A stretch of 64,000 bases of DNA, taken from assembly GCF_003352915.1 (NCBI RefSeq), contig NZ_CP022314.1, positions 3,342,930-3,406,929 of the forward strand. Reading direction: 5' to 3'. The stretch is from Arthrobacter sp. PM3. Its GTDB lineage: Bacteria > Actinomycetota > Actinomycetes > Actinomycetales > Micrococcaceae. A program made the position numbers and the translations under genes. This document shows, piece by piece, positions 45,781 to 58,492 of this stretch (the stretch's first letter is position 1; each line of letters starts with the position of its first letter). The notes beneath the pieces were generated by a model. It made no database searches. It was not told the origin of the DNA and saw nothing but the letters and a program-made list of their open reading frames with translations.

Positions 45781-46068
45781 ATGAGCAAAGCCACCGTTTC
45801 CGCATCCACGTCCGCCGCGCCCAAGGGCGTCTACGACGACGTCGACCACAGCGAGGCACCGGGCCACGGCAACAGCCCGGCCGCGTGGACCTGCGTGATC
45901 GTGATGCTGATCGGCGCCCTCATTGCGTCCATCGCCTTCGTCATCGCCAACACCCCGGTGTTCGTCGCCGGTGCCGCGGTCATGGTGATCGGCCTGCTGG
46001 CCGGCTGGGTCATGCGCAAGGCCGGCTACGGCGTCGGCGGCAGCAAGCTGAAGAACTCCGGCCACTGA
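45781..46068 (+). CDS. HGxxPAAW family small membrane protein
   Basis: 95 residues. The name-giving motif reads GHGNSPAAWT (residues ~38-47), followed by two hydrophobic segments (VIVMLIGALIASIAFVIA and VFVAGAAVMVIGLLAGWVM). TGAGGAGA precedes ATG 45781. Always found in or near actinobacterial trp genes; function unknown. trpC begins 3 bases after its stop. Confidence 0.9.
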   Translation: MSKATVSASTSAAPKGVYDDVDHSEAPGHGNSPAAWTCVIVMLIGALIASIAFVIANTPVFVAGAAVMVIGLLAGWVMRKAGYGVGGSKLKNSGH

Positions 46069-46070
46069 GC

Positions 46071-46889
46071 GTGAGTGTTCTCGACGACATCAATGCCGGT
46101 GTCAGGGAGGATATGGAGGCGCGCCAGCGCCTCGTCACGCTCGCGGAACTGAAGGAGCGCGCCGCCGCGGCGGCGCCCGCCCGCGACGCCTGGGCGGCCC
46201 TGGGCGGCAATGCGAGTCCGCGCGACCAGCTCAAGGTCATTGCCGAGGTCAAGCGCCGCAGCCCGTCCAAGGGCCGGCTCGCGGATATCGCCGACCCCGC
46301 GTCGCTCGCGGCGCAGTACGCCGACGGCGGTGCCGCAGTGATCAGCGTCCTGACCGAGGAGCGCCGCTTCGGCGGCTCGCTGGCCGATCTCGATGCCGTC
46401 CGGGCAGCGGTGGACATCCCGCTGCTGCGCAAGGACTTCATGATCGACGAGTACCAGATCTGGGAGGCCCGGGCCCACGGCGCCGACCTCATCCTGCTGA
46501 TCGTGGCCTCGCTCTCCGATGCCCAGCTGCGCGACTTCACGGCGCTCAGCCGCGAGCTCGGCATGAACGTGCTCGTGGAGACCCACACCGCCGAGGAAAT
46601 CGACCGCGCCGTCGCCGCCGAAGCCAGGATCATCGGCGTCAACGTGCGCAACCTGAAGACGCTCGACGTCGACCGTTCCGTTTTCGCGGCGCTGGCCGGC
46701 GGCGTTCCGTCCGGTGCGCTTGTGATCGCCGAGTCCGGGGTGCGCGACGTCGAGGACGTCCGGCACTACGCCGCCAGCGGCGCGAACGCGGTCCTCGTCG
46801 GCGAGGCACTGGTCAGCGACGCGACGCCGCGCGAGCGGATCACTGAATTCATGGCCGCCGGCGCGACGGCAATCGCCGCCCGCGCCTGA
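46071..46889 (+). CDS. trpC: indole-3-glycerol phosphate synthase
   Basis: 272 residues from GTG 46071. IAEVKRRSPSKGRLA (active-site Lys), ISVLTEERRFGGSLADL, LLRKDFMIDEYQIWEARAHG, and GVNVRNLKTLDVD are all there. Monofunctional: no TrpF domain. In actinobacteria the TrpF step is usually done by PriA (HisA-like), not in this window. Confidence 0.96.
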   Translation: MSVLDDINAGVREDMEARQRLVTLAELKERAAAAAPARDAWAALGGNASPRDQLKVIAEVKRRSPSKGRLADIADPASLAAQYADGGAAVISVLTEERRFGGSLADLDAVRAAVDIPLLRKDFMIDEYQIWEARAHGADLILLIVASLSDAQLRDFTALSRELGMNVLVETHTAEEIDRAVAAEARIIGVNVRNLKTLDVDRSVFAALAGGVPSGALVIAESGVRDVEDVRHYAASGANAVLVGEALVSDATPRERITEFMAAGATAIAARA

Positions 46890-47001
46890 GGCCGGCAGGT
46901 CCCGGCGCGTGCGTCCGGGCCGTCAGCGGCACCGGGCCCGCACCTGCCCGGACAATGAGCGGATCTCAGATGCAGATCCCCAAAGCTAGCAGTGGAACAG
47001 G

Positions 47002-48381
47002 ATGGTGAGACTGATGGTCGATGCGCCAGCAGCCGGCTCAGACGAAAGTGCCGTGGACGCGTTCCTGCAGGGCGACCGCCCCCAGGAACCCGGCACGCAG
47101 GGGGAACACTCCCTGCGGCACGCGCCGGGACCGTACTTCGGGAACTACGGCGGCCGGTGGATGCCGGAATCGCTCATCGCCGCCCTGGACGAGCTTGAGG
47201 ACACGTTCGAGAAGGCCAAGGCCGATCCCGAGTTCACCGCCCAGATCGCCGAGCTGAACAAGAACTACTCCGGCCGGCCCTCGCTGCTGACTGAGGCCAA
47301 GCGCTTCGCCGAGCACGCCGGGGGAGTGCGGGTCTTCCTCAAGCGCGAGGACCTCAACCACACCGGCTCGCACAAGATCAACAACGTCCTGGGCCAGGCA
47401 CTGCTGGCCAAGCGGATGGGCAAGACGCGCGTGATCGCCGAGACCGGCGCCGGCCAGCACGGCGTGGCCAGCGCCACGGCGGCGGCCCTCCTCGGCCTGG
47501 AATGTGTCGTCTACATGGGCGCCGAGGATTGCCGCCGGCAGGCCCTCAACGTGGCCCGGATGGAACTGCTGGGCGCCACCGTCATCCCCGTCACCAACGG
47601 ATCCCAGACGCTCAAGGACGCCATCAACGAGGCCCTGCGCGACTGGGTTGCCAACGTCGGCACCACCCACTACCTGCTGGGCACCGCCGCCGGCGCCCAC
47701 CCGTTCCCGGCGATGGTCCGCTACTTCCACGAAGTGATCGGCGACGAGGCCCGCGCCCAGATCCTGGACCAGACCGGCCGGCTGCCGGACGCCGTGTGCG
47801 CCTGCATCGGCGGCGGGTCCAACGCGATCGGCATCTTCCACGGCTTCCTTGATGACCCCTCGGTGAAGATCTACGGTTTCGAGGCCGGCGGCGAGGGCGT
47901 CGAAACCGGACGCCACGCAGCCACCATCACGCTGGGCAAGCCCGGCGTGCTGCACGGCGCGCGTTCCTACCTCATGCAGGACGACGACGGCCAGACCATC
48001 GAGTCGCACTCGATCTCGGCCGGCCTGGACTACCCCGGGGTCGGACCCGAGCATTCCTACCTCGCCGACATCGGCCGGGTCAGCTACGAGCCCATCACGG
48101 ACAGCGAAGCCATGGACGCGTTCCGGCTCCTGTGCCGCACCGAGGGCATCATTCCGGCCATCGAGTCCGCGCACGCCCTCGCCGGCGCCATCAAGGTGGG
48201 CCAGCGGCTGGCCGCCGATGCCGCGGCCGCGGGCAATGCCTCCGCAGCGTCGGAGAAAATCGTGATCGTGAACCTCTCCGGCCGCGGCGACAAGGACGTG
48301 GCCACGGCTGCGGAATGGTTTGACCTGCTGGAGAAGGACTCACCCGAATCCGAAATCGCCAAAGAGGGGGAACAGCTGTGA
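47002..48381 (+). CDS. trpB: tryptophan synthase beta chain
   Basis: 459 residues; PLP Lys in HTGSHKINN (about residue 125), [13 protein letters not shown] binds the cofactor phosphate, [15 protein letters not shown] is a conserved loop. The first ~45 residues are an extension; ATG 47014 is another possible start, neither with a strong ribosome binding site. The 112-base gap before it contains GGATCT-CAGATGC-AGATCC (46961-46979). The stop overlaps trpA. Confidence 0.96.
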   Translation: MVRLMVDAPAAGSDESAVDAFLQGDRPQEPGTQGEHSLRHAPGPYFGNYGGRWMPESLIAALDELEDTFEKAKADPEFTAQIAELNKNYSGRPSLLTEAKRFAEHAGGVRVFLKREDLNHTGSHKINNVLGQALLAKRMGKTRVIAETGAGQHGVASATAAALLGLECVVYMGAEDCRRQALNVARMELLGATVIPVTNGSQTLKDAINEALRDWVANVGTTHYLLGTAAGAHPFPAMVRYFHEVIGDEARAQILDQTGRLPDAVCACIGGGSNAIGIFHGFLDDPSVKIYGFEAGGEGVETGRHAATITLGKPGVLHGARSYLMQDDDGQTIESHSISAGLDYPGVGPEHSYLADIGRVSYEPITDSEAMDAFRLLCRTEGIIPAIESAHALAGAIKVGQRLAADAAAAGNASAASEKIVIVNLSGRGDKDVATAAEWFDLLEKDSPESEIAKEGEQL

Positions 48382-49223
48382 GCACCGCCGAGAACAGCGC
48401 CGAAAACCGCCCGGAGGGCGTCGTGGCGTCGGCCAGCAAGTCCGCCGCGGCCATTGACCGGGCCCGCGCCCAGGGCCGGGCGGCCCTGATCGGCTACCTG
48501 CCCGCCGGCTACCCGAGCGTCGCGGACACCATCGCCGCCGGCATCGCCCTGGCCGAGAACGGCGCCGACCTCATCGAGATCGGCATCCCGTACTCCGACC
48601 CCGTCATGGACGGCCAGGTCATCCAGGCGGCCACCACCGAGGCCCTCGCCAAGGGATTCCACGTCCGCGAGGTCTTCGACGTCGTCCGCGGCATCACGAG
48701 CAAGACCGACGCCGCCGTCCTGGTGATGACCTACTGGAACCCCGTGGTCCGGATGGGCGTGGACGAATTCTCCCGCCGCCTGGCCGAAGCCGGGGGAGCC
48801 GGGCTCATCACGCCGGACCTCATCCCCGACGAGGCCGCCGAATGGTTCGCCGCCTCCGACAAATACGGACTGGACCGGGTGTTCCTCGTGGCTCCCTCGT
48901 CCTCCCCGGAACGCATGAAGCGTACCGTCGAGGCCAGCCGCGGCTTCGTCTACGCCGTGTCCATCATGGGCGTCACCGGCGCCCGGACCTCGGTCAGTTC
49001 CGCGGCCAAGGACGTCGTAGCCGCCGCGCACGCCGCGGGCGCCGAACGTGTCTGCGTCGGTCTGGGCGTCTCCAACGCCGGCCACGTTCGTGAGATCGCC
49101 GAGTACGCCGACGGCGTCATTGTCGGCACAGCGCTCGTCGCGGCTATCCGCGACGGCGGCGTGGATGCGGTAGCCTCCCTGACGAAAGACCTCAGCACCG
49201 GCCTTACCACGGAAGAAGCGTAA
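48378..49223 (+). CDS. trpA: tryptophan synthase alpha chain
   Basis: 281 residues from GTG 48378, overlapping trpB by 4 bases. [30 protein letters not shown] with the catalytic Glu and Asp, and [10 protein letters not shown] are typical. The N-terminus is ~15 residues longer than usual. lgt begins 3 bases after the stop. Confidence 0.96.
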   Translation: MSTAENSAENRPEGVVASASKSAAAIDRARAQGRAALIGYLPAGYPSVADTIAAGIALAENGADLIEIGIPYSDPVMDGQVIQAATTEALAKGFHVREVFDVVRGITSKTDAAVLVMTYWNPVVRMGVDEFSRRLAEAGGAGLITPDLIPDEAAEWFAASDKYGLDRVFLVAPSSSPERMKRTVEASRGFVYAVSIMGVTGARTSVSSAAKDVVAAAHAAGAERVCVGLGVSNAGHVREIAEYADGVIVGTALVAAIRDGGVDAVASLTKDLSTGLTTEEA

Positions 49224-49226
49224 GCA

Positions 49227-50429
49227 ATGCAGTCAGTCCTCCACGCGGCGGCGATGGTACCCGCGAGCATTCCGAGTCCCGTATGGTCCGGATTCGACAT
49301 CCCGCTGCCGTGGGGGACGCTGCGCATCCACGCCTATGCCCTGTGCATCCTCGCCGGCATCATCGCCGGCCTCTGGCTGACTTCCGTCCGCTGGGCCCGC
49401 CGCGGCGCCCCTGAGGGCAGCGTCTGGGACATCGCCATTTGGGCCATCCCGCTCGGCATCATCGGCGGACGGCTCTACCACGTGTTCTCCTCACCGGACG
49501 CCTACTTCGGCCCCGGCTTCGACGGCACCGGGGATCTGTCCCTGATCCCGCAGATCCAGCGCGGCGGCCTGGGCATCTGGGGAGCCGTGGTGCTTGGTGC
49601 CGTCGGCGCCTGGATCGGTTGCCGGCGCGCCGGGGTGAAGCTGAGCGCCTTCATGGACGCGGCGGCGCCGGGGCTCCTGCTGGCCCAGGCAATCGGCCGG
49701 TGGGGAAACTACTTCAACCAGGAACTCTTCGGCGGCCCCACCACACTGCCGTGGGGACTGCAGATCGACCCCACCAGCCCCAATTTCCCGGCTGGAATGC
49801 CGGCGGACACGCTCTTCCACCCCACCTTCCTCTACGAGTCCCTGTGGAACCTCGCCGGCGTCGCCATTCTGCTGGCCCTGGACAAGAAGTTCAACTTCCG
49901 GCGCGGACGCCTCTTCTGCCTCTACGCCGTCTACTACACACTGGGCCGGGTCTGGATCGAAGCGATGCGGATCGACGACGCCGAGCAAATCAGCCTGTTC
50001 GGCATCACCACCCGGCTCAACGTCTGGACCAGCATTTTTGTCCTGGCCGGCGCCCTGATCGCGTTCATCCTCCTGGGGCTGCGCAAGCCCTCCGGGCCGG
50101 ACACCGTGTTCCTGCCAGGCCGCGAACCGGCGGCGAAAACCGCGGACGGGGAAGGCACCTTAGCACCCGTTCCCGCAGACGCCACAGGTATCCGCAATGC
50201 GGACACGGCTGTCTCAGATAGTGAATCCCGTGGTAATCTCCGGAATAACCAAAGCGGACCAGGTCCCGCCTCGGCGTCCGTCCCCGCAGCCGCGGGCACG
50301 GATGCGGATGCGGACACGGAATCCACCGGCGGCACCAAGCCCGCCGCTGGAGCCACCGGAGCCCCGGCGGCCGGAGTCTCCGGCCGGCAGGCCACTGGAA
50401 CCGCGCCGGAGGCGGAAGACACCAAGTAA
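49227..50429 (+). CDS. lgt: prolipoprotein diacylglyceryl transferase
   Basis: Membrane enzyme that lipidates the lipobox Cys. 400 residues, of which the first ~290 are the catalytic membrane part: HAYALCILAGIIAGLWL, GGLGIWGAVVLGAVGAWIG, QAIGRWGNYFNQELFGGP (family signature with essential Arg/Asn), HPTFLYESLWNL. About 100 residues of Ala/Gly/Pro/Thr-rich, probably disordered tail follow. Long tails on Lgt are common in actinobacteria. Confidence 0.95.
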   Translation: MQSVLHAAAMVPASIPSPVWSGFDIPLPWGTLRIHAYALCILAGIIAGLWLTSVRWARRGAPEGSVWDIAIWAIPLGIIGGRLYHVFSSPDAYFGPGFDGTGDLSLIPQIQRGGLGIWGAVVLGAVGAWIGCRRAGVKLSAFMDAAAPGLLLAQAIGRWGNYFNQELFGGPTTLPWGLQIDPTSPNFPAGMPADTLFHPTFLYESLWNLAGVAILLALDKKFNFRRGRLFCLYAVYYTLGRVWIEAMRIDDAEQISLFGITTRLNVWTSIFVLAGALIAFILLGLRKPSGPDTVFLPGREPAAKTADGEGTLAPVPADATGIRNADTAVSDSESRGNLRNNQSGPGPASASVPAAAGTDADADTESTGGTKPAAGATGAPAAGVSGRQATGTAPEAEDTK

Positions 50430-50556
50430 CTCACCGCCGGCAACCCGGGCTGCGGAGCCACCGCTCGCAGGGCCCGAAACCACAGCGTCGTGGCAAGGGG
50501 CATTGTCGCGGACAGCAGATAGCAGCTGTCCGTGCAAGTCCGGGCCAGTACCTGCG

Positions 50557-50592
50557 TAACTGTTACTACAGAAGCCCGGGCTGGCCTACAAT
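50557..50592 (+). promoter_or_regulatory. upstream region of gltB: palindrome and -10-like box
   Basis: GTAAC-T-GTTAC (50557-50567) is a small perfect palindrome, followed 19 bases later by TACAAT (50587-50592), a good -10 match. The half-site GTAAC recalls GlnR boxes (GTnAC) but the full GlnR spacing is not found. Confidence 0.4.
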
Positions 50593-50693
50593 TCCAGTTA
50601 GAAAAACACTCTGTTGCGCCCATCACACCGGCGTGCCGAGTGGGGCCAATGTTGTCCCTCCCATACGCACGATCAGGAGGAAGGACGTCTCCA

Positions 50694-53600
50694 ATGACCC
50701 AAACTCTTCACAGCCCCAGCTGGTCCGATCCGGATCAGCCGCAGGCCGCAACGTCACCCTTCACCCGCTTTGCCTCGATGCCGGCGGCGGCCGGCCTCTA
50801 CAACCCGGACACTGAAAAGGACGCCTGCGGCCTGGCTATTATCGCCACGCTCCGCGGCGAACCGGGATACGACATCGTCGACGCCGCCCTGACCGCCCTG
50901 CGCAACCTCGAGCACCGTGGCGCCGTTGGCGCCGATGAAGGAACCGGCGACGGCGCCGGCCTCCTCATGCAGGTCCCGGACGAGTTCTTCCGTGCAGTCA
51001 CCGACTTCGAACTTCCAGCCCCCGGCCAGTACGTCGTGGGGACCGCCTTCCTGCCCGCCGAGCAGCGCGAATCCGACGCCGCCCGGGCCGGCATCGAAGG
51101 CCTCGCCGCCGATGAGGGTCTGACCGTCCTTGGCTGGCGTGAAGTCCCGATCGTCGCCGACCTCGTCGGGGCCATGGCCCGGGCCTGCATGCCGCACTTC
51201 TCCCAGCCGTTCTTCGCCTCCAGCACCGGCGAGACCCTCGAACGGAACGAACTCGACTCCCGCGCCTGGCGGATCCGCAAGCGCGCCCAGAACAAGTTCG
51301 GCGTGTACTTCCCCTCGCTGTCCTCCCGGACCATCGTCTACAAGGGCATGCTCACCACCGCCCAGCTGGAGCCGTTCTACCCGGACCTGTCGGACAAGCG
51401 CTTCAAGACCAAGCTCGCGATCGTCCACTCGCGCTTCTCGACCAACACGTTCCCGTCCTGGCCGCTGGCCCAGCCGTTCCGCACCATCGCCCACAACGGC
51501 GAGATCAACACCGTCAAGGGCAACCGCAACTGGATGCGGGCACGGCAGTCGCAGCTCTCCAGCCCGCTGCTGGGTGACTCGCCCGAGGAACTGTTCCCGA
51601 TCTGCACCCCGGGCGCCTCGGACTCCGCCTCCTTCGACGAGGTCGCCGAGCTCCTCTGGCTCTCCGGCCGGCCCATCACGCACTCGATCATGATGATGAT
51701 CCCGGAGGCCTGGGAAAACCACGCCACCATGGATCCTGCGCGCCGCGCGTTCTACGAGTACCACTCGATGCTCATGGAACCGTGGGACGGCCCCGCCGCC
51801 GTCTCCTTCACCGACGGCAACCTGGTCGGCGCCACCCTGGACCGCAACGGGCTGCGCCCGGGCCGGTACTGGATCACCGAAGACGGCCTCATCGTCTTCG
51901 CCTCCGAGGTCGGCGTGATCGACGTCGAAGCCTCCAAGGTGGTCAAGAAGGGCCGCGTCTCGCCGGGCAAGATGTTCCTGGTGGACACCGGCGCCGGCCG
52001 GATCATTGACGACGCCGAGGTCAAGGCCGAGGTCGCCGCCGCCAACCCGTGGGCCGAGTGGCTCAAGGACAACCTGATCGACCTCAACGACCTGCCCGAG
52101 CGCGAGCACGTCGTACACACCGCGGCGTCGGTCAACATCCGCCAGCGCACCTTCGGCTACACCACCGAGGAACTGAAGATCCTGCTCGGCCCGATGGCCC
52201 GCACCGGCGCCGAACCGCTCGGGGCCATGGGTTCGGACACCCCGGTGGCCGTGCTGTCCAAGCGCCCGCGGCTGCTCTTCGACTACTTCGTGCAGTCCTT
52301 CGCGCAGGTCACCAACCCGCCGCTGGATGCCATCCGCGAGGAGCTCGTCACGTCCCTGACGTGCGCGATCGGACCGAACGGCAACCTGCTGGACACCAAA
52401 CAGGTCCGGCAGCCGCAGGTCTCCCTGCCGTTCCCCGTGATCAACAACGACCAGCTCGCCAAGATCGCGAACATCGAGAACGCCGACGGCGACAAGGTCG
52501 CCATGAAGGTCCGCGGCCTCTACCGCCCCGAAGGCGGCGAGCACGCCCTCCGGGCCCGGCTCACCGAAATCTGCGAGCAGGTCTCCGGCGCCATCAACCG
52601 CGGCGTCCAGTACGTGGTGCTCTCGGACCGTGACTCGAACGCCCAGTGGGCGCCGATCCCGTCGCTGCTGCTCGTCAGCGCCGTGCACCACCACCTGCTG
52701 CGCAGCGCCAACCGCACCAAGACCGCCCTCGTGGTCGAGGCCGGCGACGTCCGCGAAACGCACCACGTGGCCGTCCTTATCGGCTACGGCGCTTCCGCCG
52801 TGAACCCCTACCTGGCCATGGAATCCGTGGAACAGCTCATCAGCACCGGCGACGTCGTCGGCGTGAGCCCGCAGGACGGCGTCTACAACCTGATCAAGGG
52901 CCTCGGCAAGGGCGTCCTGAAGATCATGTCCAAGATGGGCATCTCCACCGTGGCCTCCTACACGGGCGCCCAGACCTTCGAGGCCCTCGGCCTTGGCCAG
53001 GACCTGGTGGACGAATACTTCTCCGGCACGCACTCCCAGCTCGGCGGCGTCGGCCTCGACGTCATTGCCGCCGAAGTCCTGGCCCGGCACCGGATGGCCT
53101 ACCCCGAAAGCGGCATCGAACTGCCGCACCAGCCCCTGCTGGGCGGCGGCGAGTACCAGTGGCGCCGCGACGGGGAACCGCACCTGTTCAACCCGGAGAC
53201 CGTGTTCCGGCTCCAGCACGCCACGCGTGAACGCCGCTACGACATCTTCAAGGCCTACACCCGCGGCGTCGACGACCAGTCCGAGAACCTCATGACCCTG
53301 CGCGGGCTGCTGAAGTTCAAGGCCGGCCTGCGTCCCGCCGTGCCGCTCGAGGAAGTGGAGCCGGTCTCCAGCATCGTCAAGCGGTTCTCCACCGGCGCGA
53401 TGAGCTACGGCTCCATCTCCAAGGAAGCCCACGAGACCCTCGCGATCGCCATGAACCGGCTGGGCGGCAAGTCCAACACCGGTGAAGGCGGCGAGGACGT
53501 GGACCGCCTGCTCGACCCCACGCGCCGTTCCGCGGTCAAGCAGATCGCCTCCGGCCGGTTCGGCGTCACGAGCCTGTACCTGTCCAACGCGGACGACATC

Positions 53601-55302
53601 CAGATCAAGATGGCCCAGGGCGCCAAGCCCGGCGAAGGCGGCCAGCTGATGGCGCAGAAGGTCTACCCCTGGGTGGCCCGGACGCGGCACTCGACGCCCG
53701 GCGTCGGACTCATCTCGCCGCCCCCGCACCACGACATCTACTCGATCGAGGACCTCGCGCAGCTGATTTACGACGCCAAACGCGCCAACCCCTCGGCCCG
53801 CGTGCACGTCAAGCTCGTCTCCGAGGTCGGGATCGGCACCGTGGCGTCCGGCGTCACCAAGGCGAAGGCCGACGTCGTCCTGGTCTCCGGGCACGACGGC
53901 GGCACCGGCGCCTCGCCGCTGAACTCGCTCAAGCACGCCGGTGTCCCGTGGGAACTCGGCCTGGCTGAGACCCAGCAGACGCTCATGCTCAACGGCCTGC
54001 GCGACCGCGTGGTGGTGCAGGTGGACGGCCAGCTCAAGACCGGCCGCGACGTCGTGATCGCCGCGCTGCTCGGCGGCGAGGAGTTCGGTTTCGCCACCGC
54101 CCCGCTGGTGGTCTCGGGCTGCATCATGATGCGCGTCTGCCACCTGGACACCTGCCCGGTGGGTGTCGCGACGCAGAACCCCGAGCTGCGCTCCCGGTTC
54201 AACGGCAAGCCCGAGTTCGTGGTCAACTTCTTCGAGTTCCTCGCCGAGGAAGTCCGCGAGATCCTTGCCGAGCTCGGGTTCCGCAGCATCGAGGAAGCGA
54301 TCGGCCACGCCGAGATGCTCGATACCCGCGAGGCGATCAGCCACTGGAAGGCCGAAGGGCTGGACCTGGATCCGATCCTCCACGGCCTCGAGTTCGACGA
54401 CGACGCCCCGTTGCGCAACCTCACCGGCCAGAACCACGAGCTGGACAAGCACTTCGACCAGCGCCTGATCACCATGGCCGCCGAAGCGCTGACCGACCGC
54501 ACCCCGGTGAAGATCTCCGTGGATGTCATTAACACGGACCGTTCCGTCGGCACCATGCTCGGCCACGTCGTGACGAAGACCTTCGGCACGGACGTGCTGG
54601 CCACGGACACGATCGACATCACGCTGAACGGCACCGCCGGTCAGTCGCTCGGCGCGTTCCTGCCGGCCGGCATCACCCTGCGCATGTTCGGTGACTCCAA
54701 CGACTACGTCGGCAAGGGCCTGTCCGGCGGCCGCATCGTGGTCCGGCCGGACCGCACCAACGTGTTCCCGGCCGAACGCAACGTGATCGCCGGAAACGTG
54801 ATCGGCTACGGCGCCACGAGCGGCGAGCTGTTCCTGCGCGGCCAGGTGGGCGAACGCTTCCTGGTCCGGAACTCCGGCGCCACCGCGGTGGTCGAGGGAA
54901 TCGGCGACCACGGCTGCGAGTACATGACCGGCGGCCAGACCCTCATCATCGGCCGCACCGGACGCAACTTCGGCGCCGGCATGTCCGGCGGCACGGCCTA
55001 TGTCCTGGACCTGCAGAGCGAACGCGTCAACAAGCAGGCCCTGGAGTCCGGCGAGCTGCAGCTGCGCGAGCTGGATGCCGAGGACCGGGACATCGTCCAT
55101 GGGCTGCTCGTCAAGCATGTCGAGGAAACCGAGTCGCTGCATGCGGCCCGGCTCCTCGAGAACTTCGACGACACCGCGGCCCGCATTACCAAGGTGCTGC
55201 CGCGCGACTACGCGGCTGTCCTGCAAACCCGTCTTGACGCCATCGAAGAGGGCCTGGACCCCGACGGCGAAGAAGTTTGGTCTCGAATCCTGGAGGTGAC
55301 CG

Positions 55303-55310
<8 letters not shown>
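50694..55310 (+). CDS. gltB: glutamate synthase large subunit
   Basis: 1538 residues from ATG 50694, 9 bases after AGGAGGAAGG. The N-terminal glutaminase Cys is in [13 protein letters not shown] (about residue 40, so a ~40-residue leader is probably removed). Synthase domain: [42 protein letters not shown]. 3Fe-4S cysteines in [18 protein letters not shown]. The C-terminal beta-helix repeats are G-rich ([16 protein letters not shown]). Partner of gltD. The open frame upstream to 50532 lacks a ribosome binding site. Confidence 0.97.
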
Positions 55311-56760
<1,450 letters not shown>

Positions 56761-56778
56761 GCCGTCCGGTCACTGGTT

Positions 56779-56811
56779 CCTTAGGTGACTGGTTCTGCCG
56801 GTCACCTAAGG
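56779..56811 (+). terminator. 11-bp inverted repeat between gltD and pyk
   Basis: CCTTAGGTGAC, 11-base loop, GTCACCTAAGG: perfect complement. Lies 18 bases after the gltD stop and 51 before pyk. No T-tract. It may be a terminator or an operator upstream of pyk. Confidence 0.5.
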
Positions 56812-56850
56812 GTTCACACCCTCTTCAACTTTATCCATGCAACAGACCAC

Positions 56851-56856
56851 TAGGGT
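56851..56856 (+). promoter_or_regulatory. -10-like element TAGGGT before pyk
   Basis: TAGGGT ends 6 bases before the ATG of pyk; no separate ribosome binding site, so a leaderless mRNA is possible (AGGGTAGG could alternatively be a weak site). Confidence 0.4.
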
Positions 56857-56862
56857 AGGTAT

Positions 56863-58362
56863 ATGAGACGCGCTAAAATCGTGGCCACGTTCGGACCGGC
56901 AATCGCAAGCTTCGAGAACACGCTTGCCGTGCTGGAAGCCGGCGTCGACGTGGCACGCATGAACATGAGCCACGGCGACTACTCCGTGCACGACAACACC
57001 TACGAGAACGTCCGCAAGGCTGCCGGGCAGCTCGGCAAGGCCGTCGCCATCATGGCCGACCTGCAGGGCCCGAAGATCCGCCTGGGCCGCTTTGTTGACG
57101 GCCCGCACCTTCTGGCCGTCGGCGACACGTTCACGATCACCACGGAGGACGTGCCCGGCACCAAGGAGATCTGCTCCACCACGCTGAAGAGCCTGACCGA
57201 AGACGTGAAGCCCGGCGATGCCCTGCTGATCGACGACGGCAAGGTCGCCCTGCGCGCGATCGACGTCGACGACGTCAAGGTCGTTGCCCAGGTTGTTGTC
57301 GGCGGGTACGTCTCCAACAACAAGGGCATCAACCTGCCCGGCGTGGCCGTCAACGTGCCGGCGCTGAGCGAAAAGGATGAGGACGACCTCCGCTGGGCCA
57401 TCCGCCGCGGTGTGGACCTCGTCGCGCTGTCGTTCGTCCGTGACGCCGCGGACATCAAGCGCGTCCACGAGATCATGGACGAAGAAGGCCGCCGCGTGCC
57501 GGTGATCGCCAAGATCGAGAAGCCGCAGGCCGTGGACCAGCTCCCCGAGATCATCGACGCGTTCGACGCCATCATGGTGGCCCGCGGCGACCTCGGCGTT
57601 GAACTGCCGCTGGAGGAAGTGCCGATCGTCCAGAAGCGTGCCGTTGAACTGGCCCGCCGCTGGGCCAAGCCGGTCATCGTGGCAACCCAGGTCCTCGAAT
57701 CCATGATCGACAACCCGCGTCCGACCCGCGCCGAGGCCTCCGACTGCGCCAACGCGGTGCTCGACGGCGCCGACGCGGTGATGCTTTCCGGCGAGACCAG
57801 CGTGGGCAAGTACCCGATCGAGACCGTCAAGACCATGGCGCGGATCATCGAATCCACCGAAGAGCACGGCCTGGAACGCGTCCCCCCGCTGGGCACCAAG
57901 CCCAAGACCCGCGGCGGCGCCATCACCCGTGCCGCCGTCGAAATCGCCGACCAGCTGGAAGCAAAGTACATCTGCGCCTTCACCCAGTCCGGCGACTCGG
58001 CGCGCCGCCTCTCCCGGCTGCGCCCGATCCGTCCGGTCTTCGCTTTCACCCCGGTGGAACACGTCTGGAACCAGCTGGCCCTCACCTGGGGCATCCAGCC
58101 GGTCCTGGTCCCGATGGTGGGCCACACTGACGAGATGACCGCCCAGGTGGACCGCAGCCTGCTGGACCTCGACCTCGTGGATGACGGGGACATGGTGGTT
58201 ATCGCCGCCGGTTCGCCTCCCGGAAAGGCCGGTTCCACGAACCTGCTCAAGGTCCACAAGGTGGGCGACCTGACCGACGCCGGCAGCGTCGGCGGCGCTC
58301 AGGTGGCCAAGGACAAGCTCGGCCCGTGGCCGGAAAAGAAGAAGAAGAACTCCAAGATCTAG
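56863..58362 (+). CDS. pyk: pyruvate kinase
   Basis: Last step of glycolysis. 499 residues. RRAKIVATFGPAIASFENTL, MNMSHGDYSVHD, IADLQGPKIRLGRF, the active-site IAKIEKPQAVDQL, MVARGDLGVELPLEEVP and MLSGETSVGKYPIETV. FAFTPVEHVWNQLALTWG belongs to the C-terminal domain. Note FGPAIAS replaces the more common T-x-GPAS-x at the start. The last residues are a Lys-rich tail. Confidence 0.97.
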   Translation: MRRAKIVATFGPAIASFENTLAVLEAGVDVARMNMSHGDYSVHDNTYENVRKAAGQLGKAVAIMADLQGPKIRLGRFVDGPHLLAVGDTFTITTEDVPGTKEICSTTLKSLTEDVKPGDALLIDDGKVALRAIDVDDVKVVAQVVVGGYVSNNKGINLPGVAVNVPALSEKDEDDLRWAIRRGVDLVALSFVRDAADIKRVHEIMDEEGRRVPVIAKIEKPQAVDQLPEIIDAFDAIMVARGDLGVELPLEEVPIVQKRAVELARRWAKPVIVATQVLESMIDNPRPTRAEASDCANAVLDGADAVMLSGETSVGKYPIETVKTMARIIESTEEHGLERVPPLGTKPKTRGGAITRAAVEIADQLEAKYICAFTQSGDSARRLSRLRPIRPVFAFTPVEHVWNQLALTWGIQPVLVPMVGHTDEMTAQVDRSLLDLDLVDDGDMVVIAAGSPPGKAGSTNLLKVHKVGDLTDAGSVGGAQVAKDKLGPWPEKKKKNSKI

Positions 58363-58378
58363 TTCTTCGATCTGCGAC

Positions 58379-58420
58379 AAAAGGGAGGATCCCCACCGGT
58401 TGGCGGGGATCCTCCCTTTT
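58379..58420. terminator. bidirectional terminator between pyk and pdtaR
   Basis: A perfect 16-bp stem (arms 58379-58394 and 58405-58420) with A-tract and T-tract on the two sides, lying between convergent genes. Canonical for both strands. Confidence 0.9.
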
Positions 58421-58492
58421 GTTGTTGCTGCTTGCTTCTGCGGGGTGCCGGCGCGGCGTTCCTTCTGGAGGAGGTCCGCGCCGGCGCCGCTG

